From Triticum aestivum (lineage: Eukaryota > Streptophyta > Magnoliopsida > Poales > Poaceae), in contig NC_057810.1 of assembly GCF_018294505.1 (NCBI RefSeq), positions 709,255,563-709,319,562 of the forward strand: a DNA stretch of 64,000 bases, read 5' to 3'. The translations under genes were made by a program, and so were the position numbers. The notes below the pieces were generated by a model. The model saw nothing but the letters and a program-made list of their open reading frames with translations, made no database searches and was not told the DNA's origin. Of this stretch, positions 55,563 through 64,000 are shown in pieces. Positions within the stretch are counted from its first letter, which is position 1, and each line of letters begins with the position of its first letter.

Positions 55563-56434
55563 CTTGTCACCGTATTTCTCGAAGCGGGGTGGTAGGCCTT
55601 GCTCGGCAGGCTCCGCGTCCTCCTTGTCCCATATAGGTTCCGCCACTCTGTAAATGCCGGGACTGAGTTGGTGGACCTCTAAGTTCAACTCCCGCATTTC
55701 TTTCCCCCACTAACTTGATTCCACGGTTGCATTGCTCTCACACTTGATCTTGAACTCCTTGTAGTCATCTTCGCTGATCGAAGGATTTTTCGCCTTGATC
55801 TTCTCATAACTATCACCTTTGTCAATCATTCTCTTCACCGCGCTTCTCCAAGTAGACAGGGCCGTGCTCATCTTCGTGAGGGCGGCATTGTTCACTTTAT
55901 TTCCTGAGAGGCGTGTGTTTGCGATGTCACCGGGGAACTTGTATCGTTCGTGCAGCTTCGTGAAGAGGAGGTTGCGCAAATTCCCTCGGTCCTTATGCCT
56001 TAGGTTCTCGGTGTTGATTGAGACGGTGCTCCGGAGAATGCACCCAAGCTGAACCGCGTACCCCTTTACTATTTCTTTGGGCGCCATTGGATACCCATCG
56101 GAGGACACTTCAGTAAATTCCTCCTTGATGGTGTCGAGCACGTTCGGGCGCCGGTCCTTCTTTTGCCTCTTCAATTGGCTGCCATCTGTGCATGTGCTGC
56201 CATCATTAGTGGTGGATCCTCGGCGGCACCATGAGTGGTGTCATCCCCAACGCCACTAGGGGTTGTGTAGTCGGGTTCGGTGTCTTCCGCGGCGTCCTCA
56301 TAGCGGTGAGGTTCTTCCTCCATCTCCTGGGACAGCTCCCAGAATGCCTTGCCCGAACCGCCGGCCTCATTGTTGTGGGCCATGTTTCGCTCTAAATAGG
56401 AAAAAAGTTTGCTCAAACAGTTGGTTATTGTCAA
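55563..56434 (-). pseudogene. TNPA-like second gene of CACTA F, 5' part
   Basis: The minus strand encodes MAHNNEAGGSGKAFWELSQ (from about 56383) and an acidic region, then a one-base frameshift near 56205. It continues GSQLKRQKKDRRPNVLD, TIKEEFTEVSSDGYP, RGNLRNLLFTKLHERYKFPG and MSTALSTWRSAVKRMIDKGD. An in-frame TAG follows at 55710-55712, then VAEPIWDKEDAEP and LPPRFEKYGDK. It stops at the CTTGT duplication of D and resumes in frame at 44294. The pattern matches the plant Ptta/En/Spm transposase family (PF03004), the DNA-binding partner of TNP2 in CACTA elements. Confidence 0.8.
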
Positions 56435-56454
56435 GGAACAAGATCATGGTCTCA

Positions 56455-56695
56455 TCATTTAGGGTTTGTTGACACCGAGGCATCCTAAAAGCTAAGCTTT
56501 TATCATTTAGGGTTTGTCGACACCGAGGCACCCTAAAAACCTAAGCTTTCATCATTTAGGTTTTTATCGACACCGAGGCACCCTAAAAGCCAAGGTTTTA
56601 TAATTTAGGGTTTGTCGATGCTGAGGCACCCTAAATGCTAAGTTAAGTTTTCATCATTTAGGGTTTATTGATGCCGAGGCACCCTAGGTTGACTG
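56455..56695. repeat. Tandem repeat upstream of the TNPA-like gene in CACTA F
   Basis: Five imperfect copies, about 47-55 bp each, containing ATTTAGGGTTTGTCGACACC and GAGGCACCCTAAAA. They lie upstream of the gene's start on the minus strand and could form part of its promoter or a first intron; no coding is seen. Confidence 0.88.
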
Positions 56696-57600
56696 ATATA
56701 TATGGGTATCTTCTAATAATATACCCTATCAAGAAAAGGGAAAGAGAATTCTAAGTTGGGCCTAATCGCTTGGCTCTATTGCCACCTATGGTTTAATGCA
56801 GCAAGAATAAAGGGGCAGTTGATCCTACTTAATTAAGTACTAAGATACCCCGGCCCATGCATTAGTCGCAAGTACCCCATATGTCCTATTTTTAGCAAAG
56901 TCATGCTAAAATTCACGGAAAATTTCAGCATGACCTTTGCTGAAAATAGGACATATGGAGTACCCGAATTTGCCGGAACGGAAGTTAATCGACATTCCGG
57001 CAAACTCAAGGGCCTCTCGGGGTACCTGCAAAATCATTATCCCCGCGTAATGAAGTCGCCAATGGGTCATTTCATAAGATCACAAGTAGCATCATCACAA
57101 GTACAACATCATCACAAGTACAACATTAGCAGCAGTGAATACAATGTTTTGATACAGCAGCAACAGTGGATACAAGTACATCATCACAAGTACAGCAGCA
57201 ACATCATCAAAACAATATAAAAAAATACCATGTTCCCTACGCTGTTTTGATACACGATATGGGTGAAGTGACATGACACTTCCAAAAACAAGGATACAAC
57301 AATCACTGGTCCAAAATGATAATACAAGGTCGTGTAGATCTCTAAGGAGCAGCATTAAAAGGGAAGAGCATGCGGCAAGATGCCATCAAGATGACACAGC
57401 TGAGCAGTCACAAAAAACAATAAATGTAACAAAAATACGCAGTCACAAGTGATAGGACCTGTGCCTGCCACTAGGATGAGCACTTTTAATTTTTTGCTTC
57501 TTCTTTTTTTGAGATAGAAGCACTTTCAGTCTCAGAAGCAAAGATCACACAACTTTATAAAATCAACTTTACAGGAAGTATTCGTGTAAGGAAACATTAA
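56696..57600. other. Non-coding stretch in CACTA F
   Basis: No gene is seen. A palindrome is formed by ATGTCCTATTTTTAGCAAAG (from 56881) and its near complement (CTTTGCTGAAAATAGGACAT, ending at 56956), arms about 20 bp with AAAATT between. Short CATCATCACAAGTACAA repeats lie at about 57090-57200. Confidence 0.5.
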
Positions 57601-58010
57601 TAAGTATGTAAGTGTTTTTAGTTCATTTTATACAAAAGACAAACAACAACCCTTTTCTTTTGCACCGGAAGAAAATTCTAGTAGTATGTGATAAGCTTTA
57701 GAAGATGGAGTACTTACAGCAACTGTGCAGGCAATCAATCCAAGCTTCTCCCGGTGATCCAAAGAAACAAATAATAGAAGAAAAGCACCAATATACCAGG
57801 GAATTGCAGCCAAGAAGAACCCTAGTAAGAACCTTCAAAACAAAACCAACCTAAAGTCTTTAATATGGATTGATTGTGCTTTCATTTTAAATTTGCAAGT
57901 AAGAACAATGAACTTATAGAAACTCCTTAATATGAATATTATACCGATGATAAAAGAAGTGAGACAAGAAGTGTCTGCAGCCTTGAGTAGATTCCCGGGA
58001 CCTGAAAGTT
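57600..58010 (-). pseudogene. Possible captured 60S L18a-like gene fragment
   Basis: On the minus strand 57823-57718 encodes LLGFFLAAIPWYIGAF, then LLLFVSLDHREKLGLIACTVA. It is preceded by an AG acceptor and followed by GTAAGT. The hydrophobic IPWYxGA followed by (D)xREKxGxIACT is characteristic of plant 60S ribosomal L18a-like membrane proteins. An upstream exon candidate (about 58004-57945) reads LKAADTSCLTSFII. A full gene is not visible, and further exons up to about 59600 (for example MSPFLRIAARSLL at 59550) could not be joined with confidence. It lies between TNP2 and the TNPA-like gene, so it may be host DNA captured by CACTA F. Confidence 0.4.
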
Positions 58011-59854
58011 GTTCACCTGCTCATATCAAATATTATGTTGTATTACTTAGCAGCAAGTAGACAAGCCTCCATACATCAAGCCCTAAATGATGAATGAACT
58101 GGCCAGAAAGAATCAACAAAAAATATTCATCATTCATTTCAGAGCTTCTTGTTCTTGTTCTATCAGAGTGGTTAGATCAGGCTATTCACATGGATTGTAT
58201 CTACTTGAAGAGTTTATGTTATCCCCTTTGGTTCCTACAACAAGAATTGAGCCCAGAAAAAACAAGATGCAAGAACAAGAACACAAATTAGAGGCAATTG
58301 TTATTGTAACCATCATCATCAAGAAGTTCTTCTCCCTCAACTGGAGCATCACCGATTTGCTAATACTGTATTATTATTGTAGGATGAGATGTAACCAGTT
58401 GTTGTACAGGAGTGACAAGAATAACAATTCATCATTCAATTATGGGCTATGTTTTGTTAGGTTTATTGACATGGATTGTGTATCCCTTGAATTTAGGGCT
58501 TGTTAGGTGGTTGAAAGTGCAAGACAATGGCCTGTTGTTCAAACACTACACAAGCTAGATCATCTTGCCTGAGACTTTTCTGTTGCATAAGGTAGAATGA
58601 GTAGTTGATGACTTGGTTAGTATTTCTGTTGTCCGTAAGTGCAAGCCATTTATAAGGGAAAAGACAATAGTTCAGTATTTATTCCATCTGCAATTGTAAA
58701 GTACTGCTAATTGTAATTAATTTTCCATGATTCAAATGCTAAGAGTGCATTATTCAAGAGCTATTAGAGAGAACAAAAGGGCGAGAGTGTTTGTCTTCAA
58801 GAGCTATTAGGGTAAGTGCATTACACAGAATCAATAAAAGACATGCACATTGCGAAACAACAACAGCACAAGAAAGGTAATCGAACTCCTCACCTGAGGA
58901 AAACCTTTGGCTGCTTGAGGAAAGACTTCTCGGTCTGCACAACATATCAAGTTTAAACTACCATTAGAACAATAACAACAACAAATTATGATCTATTGTA
59001 CATAGGAATATAACAAACTAGAAAAACAATCTAGACTTCACTCAGTACTTGGCAAACTCAAAATGAACAATACAAAGGCTGCTGCAATAAGTTTTCAGAA
59101 TAGACACTATCACTCGACAGACACCAAGATCTTACTGGGTCCAAATGATCAGAGAAGATCCCATACTAGCAGTGAAACACCAAGCTTCAGCCACACCATA
59201 AGATGTTAATGACATGCTGCTAACGACTACGCGGAAACAGCAGAAAATAAACTAATGAACAAGGAGTTAAAATTACCACAGTAGTACCCTATCGCACCAC
59301 GAACACATCAAAACGACTGCAAAGATACCGCATGCTACTCGATTTGCAAGGAATACACAAGCTTCTCCACGGACAGATCTAAGCATACATGGCAGAAAAG
59401 CAAGGCGCCGCATCACATATCCCGAGCATCCAGCGATGGCAAGCGAACGGGGGGAGCAGATAAAGGAGGGGAGGAGAGAGGAGGAAGCACCTAGAGGATG
59501 CTGGCGTCGAGGAGGCTGCGGGCGGCGATCCGGAGGAAGGGGCTCATGATGTTGTTGTTGAGCCGGGGCCCAGTGTCGCCGTTGTCGGCGTCCTTGGCCG
59601 CCTTCTTGACCTTCCGAGCAGAAGAAGGCACGAGCGGTGAGAGGAGGAGGAGGAGAAGCTAGGGGGATGGGAGAAGGGAGGGAGGGGACGTATGTGCTGG
59701 GGCGGGATGGCGAAGGAGCGGCGGGGGACGATGACCGGGCGACGGAAGGAGGGAGGCAGGGGCGGAGGGGGCGTGAGGGTGTGGCGAGGGAGGGAAGGGG
59801 ATCTGGCGAGGGAGGGACGAAGGGATCGGGCGAAGGGGGAATTAGCTAGGGGGA
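58011..59854. other. Intron-like and GC-rich sequence in CACTA F
   Basis: AT-rich sequence to about 59400, then a GC-rich block (59450-59850) with purine runs resembling the 5' end of a plant gene read on the minus strand. No protein family was recognised. It may be part of the captured fragment noted at 57600-58010. Confidence 0.4.
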
Positions 59855-60490
59855 AGGTTAGTAATGGCGCACCCCCTAGCGGTGCGTCATTAGTATTTTT
59901 TTTTGATAGCAATGGCGCACCTCCTGGCAGTGCGCCATTAGTAATCTTTTTTTTGGATAGCAATGGCGCACCCCCTAGCGGTGCGCCATTAGTAAGTTTT
60001 TTAGGATTTTTTGTTGCCTAGCGGAGGGCCGACAGCGGTGGCTTGAACCCTAGGTCTCGCTCGGGACGGGGGGGGAGGGGGTGGGTGGTGCGCTCGGCCG
60101 ATTCCGTTTGGGGGAACCGAGCGAGGAGACAGGGGAGGGTGCGGGGGGCGTGGGCGGCGGTGGAGCGGGCCGAGGGAGGGTGCGAGGGGTCGGCGGTGGA
60201 GCGGGGGAGGGTGCGGGGGTCGGCAGCGGCGGTGGAGCGGGGGAGGGTGCGGGGGGTCGGCGGCGGCGGTGGAGCGGGGGAGGGTGCGGGGGGTCGGCGG
60301 CGGCGGTGGAGCGGGGGAGGGTGCGGGGGGTCGGCGGCGGCAGTGGAGCAGGGGAGGGTGCGGGGGGTAGGCGGCGGTGGTGGAGAGAGGAAGGTGCAGG
60401 GGGTCGTCGGCGGCGAGGGGGATTTGACGAGGTGGGATAGCGATCGAGATGGAGGGGGATCTGGCGCGGGGGGTGCGCCATAAGTAACTT
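59855..60490. repeat. Internal array of CACTA F subterminal motifs around a GC-rich minisatellite
   Basis: Copies of TAATGGCGCACCCCC and GGTGCGCCATTAGTA occur at 59860-59995 and again at 60470-60485, the same motif as in the left terminus (40430-40740). Between them (60100-60410) lies a GC-rich tandem repeat of about 37 bp containing GGTGCGGGGGGTCGG and CGGTGGAGCGGGGGA. Subterminal motifs normally sit near an element end, so this may be a relic terminus. Confidence 0.8.
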
Positions 60491-60697
60491 TTTTATTTGT
60501 AGTTGCGTGTAATATTTTTTTAGAAAATGATTGAAAACATTTATGAATGTGAAAAAATATGATCAAATTTGTTATTTGAAAATATTTATGAATATGAAAA
60601 AATATCATCAAATTTGCTACTTAAAAGTGCCCATGAAATTTAAAAATATTCATCGAGAAATGAAGGCTACAATTTAAATACAATCAATCTTAGCTAG

Positions 60698-63600
60698 CTA
60701 TCTGTTCACAATCTTCTTGCCCTTATTTTTTGCAAATGGAGTTCTTCTCTTGAACGGACGTCCTTTAGGTAGGGTGGTCCTGCTTCTTCTTGTGGTGTAT
60801 GCTGGTACTTCATCGTCGTCGTCATGTTCCATCTTCAGGTCGCTGTACTTGTTGAAGTCTTGCTCATTGGCGACTCCATCCATTCCGATGATCTTCCTCT
60901 TGCCTCTCCTCACGACAACACGACTGGCCTTTGGCGGGTCGGTAATGAAGAAGCATTGGTCCACTTGGGAAGCCAGTACCCATGGCTCATTTTTCGCGGT
61001 GACGTTTGCGCCTGCGGTCTTGGATTTGGCTTCGGGTATAACCATGGTGGTGAAATACCGGTCTTCTTTTAGGATGCTCTTGGCCCATCTGACACGGAAC
61101 ATCGGGACCTTCTCTCCAGCATAGCTCAGCTCCCAGATCTCCTCGATCCTTCCGTAGTATCTGTCCTTGTCGTTACCGGTGTAGGATTCCATCGTTACCC
61201 CGGAGTTCTGATAACCATCGCTCTTCATGTCCTTTCCCTCGGTGTAGAATGTGTAGCTGTTGATATCGTACGCCTCATACGTCATTAGGTTGTGCTCGGC
61301 GCCCTGTGACAAGGCGAATATGAGTTCTTCTTTCGCAGAAGAATCCTCATGTAAAGGGTACGACAGAAGCTTCTGCTTGAACCAACACGTGAAACATGAG
61401 TTGTGCTCTTTGATATATCTCCGTCCGTCCTCTGTTGGCCTCGGTCATTGTACGTCTTCTCAATAAAGGTTGTGTGCTCTACCACCAAAGGATCGACCAC
61501 GTCTATGTGTTGTAGCGTGACTAGGTTTGCTCTTTCAAAGTCGGCGAGTCGACCCTCGAAGTCGACATGCATTTCATGGCGACCCTCACGGTGACCCCAT
61601 CCAGCGAGCCTGCCGAGGTGCCTGTTGACGGGCAGACCAACGGGGTTCTCGATGCCTAGATAATTCGTGCAGTAGGAGATGCACTCTTCGGTCAGAAAGC
61701 CCCTGGCTATGCTTCCTTCTGGACGTGACATGTTGCGAACGTATCCTTTGATGACACCATTCATCCTTTCGAACGACATCATGCTGTGCAGGAACATCGG
61801 CCCGAGTTGGATGATATCCTCCACGATATGGACCAGCAGATGCACCATAACATCGAAGAATGCGGGCGGGAAGTACATCTCAAGCTCGCATAGTATCACC
61901 ACGATCTCTTCATGTAGCCTTCTGAGTTGCCTCACGCCAACCGACTTCCGAGAGATGACGTCGAAAAAGTTGCATAGGCCAAATAGCGTATCATGGACGT
62001 GCGCGTCCATGATCCCACAGATTGCAACTGGAAGTATCTGCGTCATCAGCATGTGACCGTCGTGAGACTTTATCCCGCTAAACTTCTGCTTCGCTGAGTC
62101 TAGTTATCTGCTTATCTTCCCCGCGTAACCGTAAGGAAGTTTTACTCCTACGAGGGAGGTGAAAAATTGATCGATCTCCTCCTGACTTAGAGTGAAGCAC
62201 GCGGGAGGGAAGTCATTTCCTGTCTTGTTGGCCTTTTTGCCCTTGCGACGACTTTCCGTGTCCTGCTTCGCCTCATCATCATCATCATTAGCGTGAAGCT
62301 CCACCCTGATGCCCATTGATTTCAAGTCTGCCCTTGCTTTCGGCCCATCTTTGGTCCTCTCTGGCATGTTGAGCAGGGTACCAAGAAGACTCTCGCACAC
62401 GTTCTTCGTGATATGCATGACATCTAGGCTGTGAGGCACACGGTGGATCTTCTAGTATGGCAAGTCCCAGAAAACAGACCTCGTTTTCCATACCTTCAGC
62501 AGTGGCTCTGGCGCCTTTCGCTTCTTTCCCGGCTCTGGCACCTTTTGCTTCTTTCCCGGCAATGGGCAATCTTTCCAATTTTTCAACAGCTCGTCTATTT
62601 CCTCGCCGCTCCTCATACACGGGCGTCTTCGGGGTTCGGTTTCACCATCGAACAGATCCTTGTGTTTCCTCCATGAGTCATCGTCGCGAAGCCACCTTCG
62701 ATGTCCCATGAACACAGTTTTCGAAGACCCAGGATCTCTATCTAGCTGGCGATACGTTGTGTCATCCATGCACCTGACGCATCCAGAAAATCCATGGACC
62801 ACCTGCCCCGCGACATCTCCGTAACCAAGATAGTCCTGGACCGTCGTGAGCAGTGCGGCTCTCATAGGGAAATATTCTTTCTCTGCGGCGTCCCATGTAT
62901 TGGCTGGCATTTTCCACAGCGTGTCTAGCTCCTCTTTCAGCAGCCCCATATACAGATTGATGTCGTTCCCTAGTTGTTTCGGCCCTTCAATTAGCATACT
63001 CATGTGAATGTACTTCCTCTTCATGCACAACCAGGGGGGAAGGTTGTACATCCACACAAATATAGGCCAGGTGCTATGTGTGCTTCTCTGGCTGCCAAAT
63101 GGATTGACTCCATCAGTGCTCGCACCCAGCACGATGTTCCTTGGATCGTCCCCAAATTCTGGGTATTCGAAGTTCAACGCTTGCCACTGGCTCGCATCAT
63201 TAGGATGACTCAGCATCTTGTCTTTTTTATTTATCTCTGGATCATTTCCCTCATCTTCTCGCTTTTTCTCATCCCTATTCGCGTGCCAACGCAGGAGCTT
63301 TGCTACCTTAGGGTCCGCGAAATACCGCTGCAGACGAGGAGTGATCGGAAAGTACCACACCACTTTTCGAGGAGCTTTCTTCCTCTTCTTGTATCGAGTG
63401 ACGCCGCACACCGGACATATGGTAGACTCCACGTGCTCGTCCCGATAAATGATGCAATTGTTCATGCACACATGGTATTTCACGTGCGGTAAGTCCAGAG
63501 GACACACAATTTTCTTCGCCTCCTCGAAACTGGTCGGGCACTTGTTCCCCTTGGGAAGACGTTGGTGCCAGAACGACATGTTCTCGTTGAAGCATGCGTC

Positions 63601-64000
63601 AGTCATTTTGAGTTTTACCTTCATCTCCAGAGCCATGAGCGTTACTTTCAGGCGGCTATCCTCGGGCCTGCATCCTTCATACATTGGAGTAACCGCGTCT
63701 ATCTCCAGTTGATCCAGCTTGGCTTTCTCTCGGGCGGCATCCCTTGTGTTATCCGTCTGCTTGAGAAGCAGCTCTTGAATATGAGGGTCCTGCACCCAGG
63801 CCATCGATGGTCCATCGTCGTCTGCTCCGGCATCTTCATCTTCATGATCATGCCCTTCGTCTGCTCCGGTATCTTCCTCACCATCATGTCCGACATCTTC
63901 TACATGATGACTGTGTCCTGGAGATTCTTCGTCTTCTCGCCCGCCCTCGTCCCGGTTGTCTTTCTCATGCCCTTCCTCATTTCTTGCCCGGCCCCCATGG
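60698..64000 (-). pseudogene. TNP2-family transposase of CACTA F, partial, disabled
   Basis: The minus strand is open from the right edge to 62452 with an acidic stretch, then MAWVQDPHIQELLLKQ. Next come a cysteine cluster (CMNNCIIYR, CPVCGVTRY), WHANRDEKK, STDGVNPFGSQRSTHSTWP and YNLPPWLCMKRKY, then CVRCMDDTTYRQL and a Lys/Pro-rich insert. A TAG (62454-62452) replaces the Trp of the WDLPYW motif. The frame continues PHSLDVMHITKNVCESLLG to TAA (62106-62104), then MLMTQILPVAIC and MMSFERMNGVIKGYVRN. A one-base frameshift near 61415 moves coding to the frame ending at 60698 (SQGAEHNLMTYEAYDIN, YYGRIEEIWELSY and a basic tail). TNP2 (PF02992) catalyses excision and insertion. Two stops and a frameshift disable it; the N-terminus is outside the window. 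Confidence 0.92.

Larger units (their letters stand above)
40412..64000 (-). mobile_element. CACTA transposon F, partial at the right edge, with nested insertions
   Basis: The left terminus CACTACTAGGAAAAGTCC starts at 40412 inside the protease coding of Copia G and is followed by subterminal repeats (ACTAATGGCGCAC and complement). Minus-strand genes follow in the expected order from the right: TNP2 (64000-60698), then a TNPA-like gene (56434-41450), then a small viroplasmin-domain gene (41225-40971). LTR element D (44300-55562) is nested in the second gene. The 5' terminus is beyond 64000, so its target duplication cannot be tested. It is possible that 59855-64000 belongs to a second CACTA element of the same family. 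Confidence 0.8.

Noticed and set aside
60018..60611. Pro/Arg-rich or Gly-rich ORFs at 60018-60611
   Set aside because: Translations of a 37-bp GC-rich minisatellite, open in several frames because the repeat lacks stops.

Overview
The window is plant nuclear DNA, almost certainly from a Triticeae grass (wheat, Aegilops, barley or rye). The evidence is three Copia LTR elements of the BARE/WIS/Angela type (1.74-kb LTRs, PBS of the tRNA-iMet type), a Tat-lineage Gypsy element and two large CACTA (En/Spm) DNA transposons. I found no standing host gene; essentially everything is nested transposable elements. The only host-like sequences are fragments that appear to have been picked up by CACTA elements: a B3-domain gene and, less certainly, a 60S L18a-like gene.

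Left nest (1-37041). CACTA element H lies on the minus strand and continues past the left edge. Its TNP2 transposase gene (35732-35436, then 870-1) is split by Copia element A (871-35435, TSD GAATC). A carries element X (7686-33661, TSD ATAAC) 37 bp downstream of A's 5' LTR. X contains three LTRs. The best explanation is that a sister copy Y inserted into X's gag, and the duplicated pol regions then recombined and deleted one LTR and part of pol. Y's 1323-residue polyprotein (9622-13593) is intact. X's 5' LTR is in turn split by Gypsy element C (19466-32528, TSD GTGCC). C encodes a gag-pol with two RNase H domains on the minus strand (three nonsense codons). On the plus strand it carries an apparently intact seven-exon antisense gene (897 residues), followed by a 74-bp tandem repeat array.

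Middle (37042-40411). About 2 kb is unassigned, followed by the 5' LTR and broken gag of a different Copia element, G.

Right nest (40412-64000). CACTA element F inserted into G's protease region and runs past the right edge. It carries a small viroplasmin-domain membrane protein, a TNPA-like second gene, a possible captured L18a-like fragment and a damaged TNP2. The TNPA-like gene is split by the apparently non-autonomous LTR element D (44300-55562, TSD CTTGT). D's internal region is split by small CACTA element E (50641-53855, TSD CGA), which carries a captured, broken two-B3-domain gene and a Stowaway MITE. The order of insertion is therefore G, then F, then D, then E, with the MITE inside E.

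There are two assembly gaps, 8403-8786 and 24798-25296. The first can be sized from sister LTRs and should be about 223 bp, not 384.
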